DNA from: Albugo candida
Lineage: Eukaryota > Oomycota > Peronosporomycetes > Albuginales
DNA: 64,000 nt
Assembly: GCA_040437565.1 (NCBI GenBank)
Contig: JBDOQK010000008.1
Span: 186,001 to 250,000, forward strand
Direction of reading: 5' to 3'
In this document: piece after piece, positions 38,245 through 50,213 of the stretch
How positions within the stretch are numbered: position 1 is the stretch's first letter
How the letters are laid out: every line of letters begins with the position of its first letter
Made by a program: the position numbers and the translations under genes
The notes under the pieces: model-generated
Told to the model about the DNA's origin: nothing
Databases searched by the model: none
What the model saw: only the letters and a program-made list of their open reading frames with translations

Positions 38245-40370
38245 TCATTCAACAGTACTAAACTCGGTGACGTTTGTGCTTGGCCGATACAACACAAAAG
38301 AGTGATTTACATAAAACTGTCCAGGATGAAAGACTGCAACCGATGCGTATCCCAATTGATATCTTTCTGAGCAATCTCCAATAATAAGCTAGATGTTTCA
38401 ATGAGTTGACATCATTTATGAAACGATTGTACATACCACATCCGGTAACGGGAAGAGTTGGAGAAACGAGTCGTAAGCCCAATGAACAGGCGACAATAAT
38501 AGCGAGAGTGGATTCAAATGACCTTGATCGATTATGGTCTTCAAAATCTGCAAAATTGAAGGAAAACTAAAGCATGAAGACAAATTACAATGATCGATAC
38601 AATGTACATGATGCGATAAGTTCCTCGGTTGCTGTTGAGATATGTGGTTCTCCTCCTCTTTGAAATTAGTCTCATCGCTAGAATACTTTTCTTCCTCAGC
38701 ATTTGTAAGTGGTTTGACGACGGGTACGATCGTGTGTCGGTTCATTATCCGATGTAGATCCTGACGAAAAATGACAATGTCCTGGGTATAGTATCGAACA
38801 CTCCAGTTTTATTGATTAGATTGGCACATCAGTGGTAGCGAAATACATTTTCTTACCGGCAAGGATTCGTGGCACAAACAACATTGGGGACACGTTCACA
38901 AAGGTCGCGAACAATAGACTGCATCAGCGGATGCCGTGGTAGTGAGAGAGATGCACAGGGATCATCTGGACCGGGTACCAAAATAAATTGAGAATATTCG
39001 GCAAGCTTTGGATACTTGAGGATAAGATTTGCTAACTCGTCAAAACATTCTTTAAAATTTTGCAGTCTTCTCCGTGATAGCCCTGACCCAAGTGCTTTTG
39101 AGCTAGTGAAATTTCCCATCAGAACAAATAAAGTTGGAAGAAGATTTTCGAATGCTTGAAACATCATGTCCAAGTGCTTCATCACCAATGGGTCATCGAG
39201 ATGTACATCCGAAAGCACGATAAAAGTTGCGTGATGCCCGTTTTTCTCCAACTGTTGCATTTGTTCTAATTGCTGATCCGAAATCTCCAAGCCTAGTGGG
39301 TCGATTCCATTCAAGACATTCAAGGACTCTGCTTTCGATTCAGGAGGAGGAAATCCCATAGACTATGCGGTCATCTATCGTTATCACGTCCTCCGCATCG
39401 TAATGAAGCAAGCTGCGGACTTACATGCACATGGAGGATGTCATTGATTACCTCACCCTCGACCAAAACGGTGCAATTAGTGGTGAAGAAGCCCTCTGTA
39501 TATGCCTACAGCACCTATCATCACACAAGCTACATTTTACAATATGCATACACGCACAGCTTCCGATAACTCGAGATATATACGAGACGTTAAATCTTCC
39601 AAATATGTACGCTTCCGGTCATCTTGTCCCAGCATCCCTATGACTCGCTTGATTCCATTGATACCAAGAAGCGATTCGATATTGCTGAGCTGCATGAAAG
39701 ACTTCGTCAATGGCTCGACACCGCGATCAGTCATGAGGGAGCTAACCTCAATATATTCAGTCGAGGAACCAAAGGCGGACGACGGTTTTGAAAATATCCG
39801 ATTGCGCTTAACTCGCCAGTCCACGGATAGAAAACTAAGAACTTGTTTGTTGCTGGTAGTATCGATGGATGCATATGACTTGCTTACCGATTTCGTAGCA
39901 CTTGCAGCCGATCTTGAGCTGTTCCGTGTAATTTTCGATTCAAACCATCACGTAGCTCGTAAGTATGCGATGCCTCATTCAAATAGAGCTGCGGAGAATC
40001 GAAGGCATTAAAGACTTGGATAGGTTTGAATTCATTTTCAGTCGACACGACCAAAAGCGTGTTTAAAGCGCTTTCCGCTGCATCTAGCGAAACCACACCG
40101 CTGGATACTGCATATGGAGTGTTGAAAATGTGTTGCTGACACGAGTCGAGACATACTTTTTGTTTGATCAATACTGTTCTTGAGTGCATAAATGACATCG
40201 TCCAGAAGAAGGCTTGGATTGCTACACGAACATACCGATCAGTCTGAGAAACAAGCACTGATTTTTAAATCGTAATACTTGGTCAGTTCCAAATGCAAGT
40301 GCGCTAAAGCATCTGAGCGCAATGTGAGTCCCTGCAACTTGCAACTGCGTAGAATCTGACGACGCTCCAT
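38245..40370 (-). CDS. POLE2: DNA polymerase epsilon subunit 2 (Dpb2)
   Basis: A gene with several short introns. The start ATG at 40370 begins MERRQILRSCKLQGLTLRSD, matching the N-terminal helical domain of POLE2. Later blocks are IQVFNAFDSPQLYLNEASH, then RVIGMLGQDDRKRTYLEDL (OB fold) and GFFTTNCTVLVEGEVINDIL. The inactive calcineurin-like phosphoesterase domain is at 39359-38853 (TFIVLSDVHLDDPLVM, VLMGNFTSSKA, FILVPGPDDPCASLSL, VVCATNPCR). The C-terminus reads KTIIDQGHLNPLSLLLSPVH and ends with YQLGYASVAVFHPGQFYVNH and a stop at 38245. Subunit 2 is the essential scaffold of the leading-strand polymerase and links it to the CMG helicase. The phosphodiesterase site is non-catalytic in this family. 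Exact exon ends were not all resolved. Only 79 bp separate its start from the divergent ADH gene. Confidence 0.9.
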
Positions 40371-40446
40371 TTTTGGCGCGTAACATCAATCAAAGGGCGC
40401 TAATTTGGTTAGGTTCTGCAGCAGACAGAGTACAGGAGAACGTTAA

Positions 40447-41698
<1,252 letters not shown>

Positions 41699-41915
41699 GT
41701 ACGATTTACCTCTGTTTATTGTAGTGCATTCGAGCAATTGTGTACTTTGGTTCGATATCACAAGAAGGACATAAGTGAAAGAATAATGAGATAATTTCGA
41801 ATTACCCATGATGATAGCTTCACTTGAACTAAGTATGTGTAAAGAATAAATGGGCCCGGGCTCGATTTTCTGCAATTTTTCCTGACCCGCTGGATCGATT
41901 GGTGAAGAAGTAATA

Positions 41916-43181
41916 ATGAGCGTGCAGGCAAAACCTGGTGATAAGGTGGTATTGGCATACAGCGGCGGGTTGGACACATCTGTGATTTTGAAATGGCTCG
42001 CTAACAAAGGGTTCGAAGTCATTTGTTATTGTGCTAATGTTGGGCAGCATGGAGAAGATTATACGAAAGTGAAGGAAAAAGCTTTAGCTTTGGGTGCCAC
42101 AAAAGTTTACATTGAGGATTTACGTCGCGAGTTTGTGGAAGACTTTATTTTTGAAGCTGTTAAAGCAAATGCGATATATGAATCGCGTTACTTATTGGGA
42201 ACTTCACTCGCTCGACCTGTGATTGCAAAAAAACAGGTCGAAATTGCCCAGAAAGAAGGCGCTTTATTCGTTGCACATGGTGCGACAGGAAAGGGAAATG
42301 ATCAGGTTCGATTTGAACTATGTGCGCAAGCTCTGGATGCCAAGCTTCAAACAATCGCACCATGGCGTGATGCGGAATTCATAAATCAATTCAAAGGCCG
42401 GGCCGACTTGTTGAAGTATGCAGCTGAGCAAAAAATTCCAGTAGATGCAACGCCAAAGGCATCATATAGCATGGATGAGAACTTATACCACACCAGCTAT
42501 GAAGCCGGAATGCTGGAAGACCCATTGACTGCTCCTACAAGCGAAATGTTCAAAATGACGGTTGATCCAAAAGTGGCTCCAGATCAAGCTGAAAAAATTC
42601 AAATCACTTTCAGCAATGGAGTTCCCGTATCTCTAAAAAATTTATCTACGCCATCGACTCCTGAATTAACAACACCTTTGGAGCTGTTTCTTAGCCTGAA
42701 CGAGTACGGACGGAAGCATGGTATTGGCCGTATTGATATCATCGAGAACCGATTCGTTGGAATCAAGTCTCGAGGTGTTTATGAGACTCCTGGCGGTACG
42801 ATTTTGCGTGTTGCGCACTTGGATTTGGAAGGACTCTGTTTGGATCGTGAAGTACTCAAAGTTCGCGACAGTTTGTCGGCAAAGTTCGCCGAGTTTGCCT
42901 ACAATGGCTTTTGGTTCGCTCCTGAAATGGACTTCGTGCGTCACGCTATCGATTACTCGCAACGAAATGTTACCGGGTACGTCAATTTGGAGCTGTATAA
43001 GGGAAATGTGACTGTCATAGGCCGCCACTCGGATTTGGCGCTGTATATCGCGGATCTCGCCAGTATGGATCAAGAAGGTGGAGGTTCTCACTTCGATTAC
43101 AACCCGAGTGACTCACAAGGCTTCATTCGTATCAACGCCACGAGACTTAAGGCGTGGAATCATCTTCAGAAAAAGCTCTAA
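41916..43181 (+). CDS. ASS1: Argininosuccinate synthase
   Basis: A complete intronless 421-residue enzyme, the normal length. The ATP-binding N-type P-loop is [18 protein letters not shown] at residue 12. Other conserved blocks are [43 protein letters not shown] and [39 protein letters not shown] follows. It joins citrulline and aspartate using ATP to form argininosuccinate, the penultimate step of arginine synthesis. No targeting peptide is visible, so a cytosolic enzyme is likely. Confidence 0.98.
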   Translation: MSVQAKPGDKVVLAYSGGLDTSVILKWLANKGFEVICYCANVGQHGEDYTKVKEKALALGATKVYIEDLRREFVEDFIFEAVKANAIYESRYLLGTSLARPVIAKKQVEIAQKEGALFVAHGATGKGNDQVRFELCAQALDAKLQTIAPWRDAEFINQFKGRADLLKYAAEQKIPVDATPKASYSMDENLYHTSYEAGMLEDPLTAPTSEMFKMTVDPKVAPDQAEKIQITFSNGVPVSLKNLSTPSTPELTTPLELFLSLNEYGRKHGIGRIDIIENRFVGIKSRGVYETPGGTILRVAHLDLEGLCLDREVLKVRDSLSAKFAEFAYNGFWFAPEMDFVRHAIDYSQRNVTGYVNLELYKGNVTVIGRHSDLALYIADLASMDQEGGGSHFDYNPSDSQGFIRINATRLKAWNHLQKKL

Positions 43182-43322
43182 GACATTGTCATTCGTACAT
43201 TTTAGTCACGTAAGAGGCTTTTCACCATAATGAGAGAATTCTTGATGAAAAAGTCGCACTGTTTTCTACCATTCATTGTATAAAGTGTCTTTGTTCTTGT
43301 GTGCAACACATTTTTGCCAATA

Positions 43323-44610
43323 ATGCACAAAGAATGCGTAGCATGCGGCATTAGTTCATCCAGAAACATTTACAGCAAGTCGCAGTGGATGAAAGATCAT
43401 GGGTATGTGTAAACTTCAATTGTAAATGAAGATTGAATTTCATTATAGTATGTGTGCCAAGTGTGTCGTGGCGTCAAATGACGCGAAGTCACAATCTCTG
43501 AAGCGATGTGTGCAATGTTTTCAAGATCTGACCAAGAAGAAGTACTCAAAGCGTCAATTCCATCTTTATAACGGTAAATGTATCGACTGTATTAGAGAAT
43601 TGGATGATTGTCCAAATGATTCAGCGAATGCAATACGTAAAAGTTATTTGCTTTCATTTGAAAGCTGCACGTATTCTGATTGTTATATTCGTATAGAAAA
43701 GCGGACATACGATTGTTATTATCGCGTTTGCTATCGTGGCAAGCAAGGAGTCGACGGAGTAGGCGTTCGATCGAAATGTGACTTTGGCTCAATCATTATC
43801 GGCTATATACCCTTTGGCCGCGTATTTCTAGGAACTGACATAATTTACAATGAAAAAGGTGACCCAATGATAAAAGTATCGTCCTTCTCAGTCCTTCGGA
43901 ATCAACGACAAAGATCGATTGAAAGTGCTGGTGAGTTAGTAGAAGCCAATACATCACATGAAAGCACTTCAACTCCGCATTATGGAAATAATAGTTCAAA
44001 AGGATGGGTACCGTATCGATCGATACGGAATGAGATACTGGTGGAACGGCATCGTGGGCCCTTTGAAGCGCTAGCGCTATATCAGTGCGTAATTGAAGGC
44101 TGTAAAGTTAGATCGGGGTGTAATTTGGAATTGCAAGAAGTCGGATTTCTGCACTATGGGGACGTCGTACAAGTAGTGAAATCAATCGTGACAGCGGAAG
44201 GCCTCGTTTTTCTATGCCTTCATGCTCGCTACTTTGAACAAACAGTGTGGGTGTTAGAACGGACACTTGATAATGAGACAATTCTCAGATGGTCGGAACC
44301 ACCTGCCATTTTGGGCGAGAATCAGGACTATCGATGTGTTCAGGAAACTGGTGCACCGCTTCGATCAAATCCCTCACTGGAGTCCCCGCCTGTAGGACGA
44401 CTACAATGCGGCAGTATCGTGCCAATTGCCGAGAGGTATCTCAATCCGCAACGACAGATGTTTCTCCGAATAGGGAAGCAACAGATTGCAGCTACGGACA
44501 ACAAGAAAAAAACTTGCGTACATGAGGACATGTGGGTTATTGAGACAAGTACTTGCTGTTCCAGCGTAATGTTGAAAGTGCGTACATTTGACGAAAGTGG
44601 ATGGAGTTGA
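43323..44610 (+). CDS. Zinc-cluster protein with SH3-like repeats, unknown function
   Basis: Exon 1 begins at 43323 (MHKECVACGISSSRNIYSKS) and ends at a donor near 43402. A short intron then leads into the frame beginning MCAKCVVASND near 43451, ending at 44610. The first 65 residues hold CxxC pairs (CVACG, CAKC, CVQC, CIDC) around the text KKYSKRQFHLYNGKC. This resembles the Stc1-type zinc domain, in which FS-K-x-Q lies between two CxxC knuckles. After it come about three SH3b-like units, visible from repeated patterns such as YDCYYRV...GWVPYRS, YQCVIEGCKVRSG...TVWVLE and YRCVQETGAPLRSN...DMWVIE. SH3b-like repeats usually bind peptides or cell-wall sugars, but without a signal peptide an intracellular adaptor is more likely. 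I do not recognise an orthologue. Confidence 0.65.
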
Positions 44611-44873
44611 ATTGAGTCGTATAACAGCGTATGCAGCAAGAACACACTCACAATATCTTCACTGTTGAGCATCTTTGGAAGTCAGTTTGCAGAAGATGCA
44701 GAGGTGTTAATGGAATTAGTTTCCTTTAGACAAGAAAGCATCGATAATTTTCCACATAGTATCAATACTCTGTGAGGAGCTGCAGATTTCCAATGTCACT
44801 CGGTGTCAATTTTCTACCGCCTACGTAATCATCTCATTATGATGATTCTCCAGAACGTATAAAGGAGTTTTGG

Positions 44874-45296
44874 GTGAGGGCATTGAGTTTCGGCCGTTTT
44901 GTTTATCAAAGCGATGATGATGTAATGATGTCCCAAGTACAATCGATCGAATCTTCTTCTGCGCGCTCCTTTCATTCTATTCTTTTGCAACCTTATGGCT
45001 GCGTGTTGCGACACCCATGTATGAAAGTTTTAGGAACTACGATCAAGAACTGGATTGCATCTAGCGCAATCGAGGTAGCGTTAGATATACAATCAGAGAT
45101 GTCGATTGACATCGTAGATAGTAAGAACAATGGTAAGATCATGAAATGTATATGTAATAATATGGTAGATGCCTATTTAGAATCAATGACTTTGGGCTTT
45201 CCGCACTATAGTCTGCTGATTTTTATAATGTATGCCTACCGAAGTGCACTAAAATTGATCGCTGAGTGCAAAAACAATATCTATTCAAATTGGTGA
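44874..45296 (+). CDS. Hypothetical protein, 140 residues
   Basis: A single open frame starting MRALSFGRFVYQSDDD and ending in a hydrophobic C-terminal part (HYSLLIFIMYAYRSAL). No motif, signal peptide or family is recognisable. Codon use is unlike the neighbouring housekeeping genes, and the frame may be chance. Included only because the region has no better candidate. Confidence 0.25.
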   Translation: MRALSFGRFVYQSDDDVMMSQVQSIESSSARSFHSILLQPYGCVLRHPCMKVLGTTIKNWIASSAIEVALDIQSEMSIDIVDSKNNGKIMKCICNNMVDAYLESMTLGFPHYSLLIFIMYAYRSALKLIAECKNNIYSNW

Positions 45297-45558
45297 TTAA
45301 GGGCTCGATAATTCGGCTCGCCGTGTGAAACCTTTTCGAGTGCACAGCGAGCTTGCAAATACTATTCAGGAAGGATTATACTTTTCGGTCATTTGAGCAC
45401 TGGTGTCTTCGCCCAGTGTACAAATATATTGAAAAGAGCTAGAAATGGTCTATCTTGTTGAGGGGAACGTTGTGAGATAGTGCGTATGAATTACAACGTT
45501 TTTTACGTTTGATCGAAAACCGCAATGTTCTGTATACGGTGGAGTTGAGAAGATTGTA

Positions 45559-45972
45559 TCAACAAAGGCGGATTGGAGCATGTCTAAATTCAGTAGTGAA
45601 GGCTGCAACGACGAACTCTCGATCACGTGAGCAATAAGCGATGACATAGCGCTGATAGAAAATGCTGAGAAATAGTAGCGGTAATGCCTTATGCAGATGG
45701 ATGCAAATCAAAAAGTAACATATTGTCTTCACTCCTAACTCAACGGAATCCTTTATGAGCAAAGTTCTTCGAAATATGCTCGAAAGTTTGATCTCATAAC
45801 CAGGACATCGCGACCATCTCTTTACGATAAAGAGTGGGGACTTTGGAATACAACGAAGCCGCGTTGAGGCCAAGATTGCCGCATATAAGAGCGGTAATAA
45901 ACACGCAAACAAAAAAGAATGGACATTGCTGATGCTCCTACAGGATTTACTTGATCCCTTAGCAGCCCGCAC
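45559..45972 (-). CDS. Hypothetical short membrane or secreted protein
   Basis: A 137-residue open frame with a possible signal anchor (SFLFACLLPLLYAAILAS at residues 19-36) and a second hydrophobic segment (ICYFLICIHLHKALPLLFL). Its first 48 codons recur after the gap at 46234-46090 with one residue changed (NVHSF to NAHSF). I recognise no family. Two hydrophobic stretches in a low-quality region are weak evidence, so it may not be a gene. Confidence 0.3.
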   Translation of the reverse strand: MRAAKGSSKSCRSISNVHSFLFACLLPLLYAAILASTRLRCIPKSPLFIVKRWSRCPGYEIKLSSIFRRTLLIKDSVELGVKTICYFLICIHLHKALPLLFLSIFYQRYVIAYCSRDREFVVAAFTTEFRHAPIRLC

Positions 45973-45989
45973 GGCCTATTTCATCTGAA
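45828..45989. repeat. Left copy of a 162 bp duplication flanking a gap
   Basis: Repeated at 46090-46251 (offset 262) with one difference (AATGGACATT versus AATGGGCATT). It ends at the N run, the same contig-overlap signature seen elsewhere in the window. Confidence 0.93.
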
Positions 45990-46089
45990 NNNNNNNNNNN
46001 NNNNNNNNNNNNNNNNNNNNNNNNNNNNNNNNNNNNNNNNNNNNNNNNNNNNNNNNNNNNNNNNNNNNNNNNNNNNNNNNNNNNNNNNN
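45990..46089. other. Assembly gap (100 N)
   Basis: Exactly 100 N between two near-identical 162 bp copies. Confidence 0.99.
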
Positions 46090-46251
46090 TAAAGAGTGGG
46101 GACTTTGGAATACAACGAAGCCGCGTTGAGGCCAAGATTGCCGCATATAAGAGCGGTAATAAACACGCAAACAAAAAAGAATGGGCATTGCTGATGCTCC
46201 TACAGGATTTACTTGATCCCTTAGCAGCCCGCACGGCCTATTTCATCTGAA
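46090..46251. repeat. Right copy of the 162 bp duplication
   Basis: Second copy of 45828-45989. Its end overlaps the first bases of the palindrome at 46249-46266. Confidence 0.93.
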
Positions 46252-46266
46252 TACGACGTCGTATTC
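46249..46266. repeat. Perfect 18 bp palindrome
   Basis: GAATACGACGTCGTATTC reads identically on both strands. The left contig ends inside the equivalent sequence, so the palindrome may have interrupted assembly. No neighbouring gene explains it; it could be a protein-binding site or chance. Confidence 0.6.
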
Positions 46267-46456
46267 TCTAGCGCAATGCAAGCACCTCAGTACATCAATT
46301 ATTCTCTCTTAGAATACGTTCACTAGTCTCATTTGAAGTTATTACGTGATTTCCAAACCTGATTTCCAAAGTGAGCCCATTCCATCATTTGTTGTGTGTT
46401 CAATTTTCAGGTTCATTGAAAAGGCAGCGTTGCGCCTAGATACCAATAACACTGTG

Positions 46457-49078
46457 CTATCTAAAACTATCTAAAATAGAGTCCATCATATGCTCTTCTT
46501 GGGTTGAAAAACACTGTAATGTACCAGCTCCGACCGGGGCGCTGTGTAATGTCCGCCAATTGGTTTCATTACCAGCTTCAGACTGTGTCGGATGCAAAAT
46601 AACGGATGGGGTCACACTGGTCCTCTCGTCATCGTGCGATGCAAGATTAAAATGAACTGTCTGTGGTCGGTCCGAATCGTTTGCACGTGAAGCTTCAGCG
46701 TCTACGAAATTTTTCTCCAAATCCTTCAGTATTGTAGGCTTAAGGTCTTTCAGGTACTTCAGTACGAAATCTTTTCCAGTTGACCTTTGAGTACATACAA
46801 CCACATCAGCGGCAGCCTTACGTGCTTTATCGTCGCCATTAAGAAATACATTCGCGACGCAAGTCATGACACGATGTGGGTCAATGCCGTCAGAATGGAA
46901 CCCAAATTCGGGGATAAGTAATCGCAAAAGATGCATTTGGCTGCAAAACTCCATATCTCCGAGAAATACGCATGATAATATGTAACGTAGAGGATGCGTA
47001 TTATTGTGTGCAAGTCGAGTCATTTTCATTATACATCGGCACGCTGAACGGCTCATTCGAGTGTTGGCTTTCTTCATTACAGCAGATAGGCGCATCATGA
47101 GCTGTAAGATAATTTCCCGAACGCTTTTGTCGCGAAAATCGATATTCGGGCCAAATTTCTCAATCAGTATCATGTAGGTGTCCATCACGGAGTGTACCAC
47201 CGGCGCAATAGGATCCAATAGGTACTTGTATACACATGTGCAATACAATACAAACAGTGTTTGTAGCTCGCTTGAAGCTATTTGATTCACATCTGTTCCG
47301 ATACGTTTCTCAAAGTCAACGAATGCCTCTTTTCGATCACTCCAGACTTTGCTCTCAAGCTTACGAGAGATGACTGGGCCTAATTCGGCACAAGCGGCTA
47401 TCCATTGCTCTTCCACGAATGCAAGGAACGCATTCGAGTCTTCTTGTACGACTGTAATTAGTTCCATACCCTTGCTCTGATCTTCCTCATCGTGTCTACT
47501 CTCGTCCGACTCCTGTGCGGGTGACTCATTTGATTTAATGGCTAATATATCATCCACCCGGCGACGAATGCTTTCAAGTACATCTGATTTGAGGTTTTTG
47601 ATTGAACTTATTGTAAGCTTTTCATCGTTCACTATCAAGTCAGCAGTAAAATCTATCGCAGCAATCCGCGTCTTGCTGTCAGTATTTTCTAAAGAAGCCA
47701 ATGCGATCGGAAACACGCCGGTGGTTGATAGTCCCTTATTTTCGACTTGTGGAAATCCCATTTCTCTCATTAGATGGTGTAGAGTGTTGACTTGTACGCG
47801 AATCGGTAGCTCTCCACGTTGCAGATATAAAAGTACATGGACTGAAGCATCGATGTTTTCTAACTTTACTAAACGTACCACCGCTTCTTTCACTTCAGAA
47901 TTTGTTCGCTTGTTGGTATCACCGAGTTTTGTTATCAAAGCTTTCGTGAACGCTGCTACCGTGTGACGGACGTGTGGATCCACTGCATACGACGTGTCCA
48001 AATACGGGGCAAAAGATTCTGCAATTGTACGAAAGCATTGTAAGGCACAAAAAACGACAGGGGAAACCCGATCTTCTACTCCATACTGAATCGCTGCAAT
48101 AGCAGCGCAAAAATATTCGCTACGGCTCCTCATGCTTTTCAATTTGGCTTTTTTGACTGCATATTGTACCGCGTCTAGACCGTCCTGTCTATCAACCCAT
48201 GCGTCGGCTCCTAGTAAACGGACAACACGTTCCCCAAATTCACGTGTAATAGCTGCAGCCGGATCATAATCGACCGAGTTTTCCAAGTTTTCGTCCGTTT
48301 CAATAACGTCAGCCATTCCGATCAATGACGATGCAAGAATTGGCACGTCTGGGGATCTAAGGTTGCTCTTATCGGTTCTGCATGTGACTGAATGAATCGG
48401 GGCTGATTTTGCCTCTTCTTCTGATTTTCGATTCGATATTCTTTCAAGCGCAAGGGAAGGAACAACCGGTGTAGAGGCCGACTTGGAAGGTGATATCTGC
48501 CTGTTACCTTGTTTTTCATTTTCATTCTCGATAGAAAATTCTTGCTCAGGCTTCAAATTCCGCTTTTGACCCATCCTTGCCGGTGACACTCCGAAAATCA
48601 TCAAATCGTTTGCATCACTACTTTTGACTAAATCTGGTCGCTCACATCCTTTATCATCGGCGTCACTATCTGCAGAGCTCGTGTTGTACTTCTGTTCAGA
48701 CTCTCGAGGCCCATGAGAATCCGAAATCTTATCGTCCGACTGCTCTAATATCATGGAAGACGAAGCCGGAGAAGCCAAGTCATTCGACGTTCTATCTCTT
48801 TCTCCACTAGGACTCATTTCTTCCATCTCAGGATTTAACGACGATGTGACCTCATCGTTCGGTACCTTCATCATCCCAATTCGACCGGAAGCGTGATTTT
48901 GGCTGCTTTCTTCATTTGATACATGATTGTTGTTTTGTTGTGGTTCCTGCGCTGGACGTTTGGGTGTCGTCAATTTTGACTTGAGCTTCCCGATCATACT
49001 TTGTTTACTAGTGCTCCCTTTGTCATTTTCAGCGGTAAAAGTGGCTACCTTACTCCGCGGACTGAAAAACTTTGACAT
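46457..49078 (-). CDS. TOG/HEAT-repeat protein (CEP104- or TOGARAM-like)
   Basis: A single-exon 873-residue protein. Residues 1-280 are serine-rich and disordered with basic patches (MSKFFSPRSKVATFTAEN). From about residue 285 an alpha-solenoid begins: EFGERVVRLLGADAWVDRQ, AVQYAVKKAKLKSMRS, and the intra-helix pattern KALITKLGDTNKRT. KLGDxN is characteristic of TOG-like domains such as those in CEP104 and TOGARAM, which bind tubulin at microtubule or ciliary tips. A second solenoid starts near residue 565 (ISRKLESKVWSDRKEAFVDF) and also contains a KxWxxRKEA turn typical of TOG arrays. I infer a microtubule-associated protein, perhaps ciliary. CEP104's N-terminal jelly-roll and zinc finger are not seen, so orthology is not claimed. 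Confidence 0.7.
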   Translation of the reverse strand: MSKFFSPRSKVATFTAENDKGSTSKQSMIGKLKSKLTTPKRPAQEPQQNNNHVSNEESSQNHASGRIGMMKVPNDEVTSSLNPEMEEMSPSGERDRTSNDLASPASSSMILEQSDDKISDSHGPRESEQKYNTSSADSDADDKGCERPDLVKSSDANDLMIFGVSPARMGQKRNLKPEQEFSIENENEKQGNRQISPSKSASTPVVPSLALERISNRKSEEEAKSAPIHSVTCRTDKSNLRSPDVPILASSLIGMADVIETDENLENSVDYDPAAAITREFGERVVRLLGADAWVDRQDGLDAVQYAVKKAKLKSMRSRSEYFCAAIAAIQYGVEDRVSPVVFCALQCFRTIAESFAPYLDTSYAVDPHVRHTVAAFTKALITKLGDTNKRTNSEVKEAVVRLVKLENIDASVHVLLYLQRGELPIRVQVNTLHHLMREMGFPQVENKGLSTTGVFPIALASLENTDSKTRIAAIDFTADLIVNDEKLTISSIKNLKSDVLESIRRRVDDILAIKSNESPAQESDESRHDEEDQSKGMELITVVQEDSNAFLAFVEEQWIAACAELGPVISRKLESKVWSDRKEAFVDFEKRIGTDVNQIASSELQTLFVLYCTCVYKYLLDPIAPVVHSVMDTYMILIEKFGPNIDFRDKSVREIILQLMMRLSAVMKKANTRMSRSACRCIMKMTRLAHNNTHPLRYILSCVFLGDMEFCSQMHLLRLLIPEFGFHSDGIDPHRVMTCVANVFLNGDDKARKAAADVVVCTQRSTGKDFVLKYLKDLKPTILKDLEKNFVDAEASRANDSDRPQTVHFNLASHDDERTSVTPSVILHPTQSEAGNETNWRTLHSAPVGAGTLQCFSTQEEHMMDSILDSFR

Positions 49079-49362
49079 TCTCAGCGTAAAGTCGTCCTAA
49101 AATCGCCGCGTCCTCTGCAAATGCGATGCTATTTCAAGCCCCGGCACTTGCGACTCCAAATTAACGGCACGGCATTATCGCCAAAATTAACTCTTGTCAT
49201 CAGAGACCGAGAGGCATGCAAGATATTTTGAGAACCGATACCACCATACATCTTATGCACTAATTCTATCAGTTTGTTAGCGTCATGTCAAGATTCAAAA
49301 ACTAAACCGGGACGTCTCCTTTGCTTTGAGCTCACGTGTGATTATTTGCGACATATCAGAAA

Positions 49363-50085
49363 ATGGATTCCACTCATGCAGCTATACTGATTTCTGACCT
49401 CGGGAACGCTCAGGCGATTCAGAGTCGACTCGAGTCACTGGTGGATGAGGTATCGATCGCTATCAACAGCACTACCATGCAAAGCGAGCACGACTATATC
49501 TCACTTGTGCTACCATTAATGGAGTCAGCAACAGCACATTATCAAGGACTTGCAGGTTTCTTACAGCAGCATAAAAGATCACATGATCGAGAATATCGCT
49601 TACTGCATCGAGCATTCACAAAGACGATGCTCGAGCTGCAACATGTACAGTCTGAAGGATCAAAACGCAGAGAAATGTTATGTGAAAAAGGTGAGAGCGA
49701 TATCTGATGCTGTCTACAAAGTGGTTTTCACTCAATTTGCCTGTGATTAGAATTCTTATCGAAAAATAAGTTTACAGCTGAGGAAATTCAAATTGCAAAA
49801 GAAGAGATTCTCGAAGCTAATGAACTTGCGAAGGAAGCTGTTCTTGTCAAAGAACTGTTTCAAGAAGTAGGAGCTCTAATTCATCATCAAGGCCAAGGAA
49901 TCGATGCAATCGGAGAAAAAGTAGAGCAGATTCGAATCGAGATTGGGCAAGGTATCAGCGAATTAGAACAGGCAAAGCGGCTCCAGCGAGAAGCTCGGAA
50001 CAAGTACTGCCTCATAGTCTCCATCGTCGTACTGATTGTCGCAATCGTCTTGATTTTGGTCGCTGTCACAGTATTGAACGTATAA
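49363..50085 (+). CDS. Qa-SNARE (syntaxin-like)
   Basis: Exons 49363-49690 and 49751-50085 give 220 residues. The N-terminal half is helical (Habc-like). The SNARE motif is in exon 2, LFQEVGALIHHQGQGIDAIG followed by EKVEQIRIEI, with the central zero-layer Gln within HHQGQGID and heptad hydrophobics around it. The C-terminus is a single anchor (YCLIVSIVVLIVAIVLILV) with only a few lumenal residues. It mediates membrane fusion in the secretory or endosomal system. At 220 residues it is shorter than typical syntaxins, which fits a prevacuolar/endosomal (SYP2/Pep12-like) type, but the compartment cannot be told from sequence. It converges with CNOT10, the stop codons 129 bp apart. Confidence 0.88.
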
Positions 50086-50213
50086 TGGGAGCGAACTCTC
50101 TTCGATTTCGTTGAGTAGCTGAAGTAGCTGTGAAAAGCATGGATAATCTTCATATTTTGTCGCGATATGGCTAATGAGACATATAATCATACGCTGTCTA
50201 GATTCATTCAAGT

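Larger units (their letters stand above)
44611..46456. other. Gene-poor region with weak ORFs and a gap
   Basis: About 1.8 kb between the zinc/SH3-like gene and the TOG-protein gene. It holds two weak ORFs described separately, a 100 N gap flanked by a 162 bp duplication, and an 18-base perfect palindrome. Base composition is AT-rich. No known domain or RNA gene is visible. This could be a degenerate or fast-evolving locus. Confidence 0.5.
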
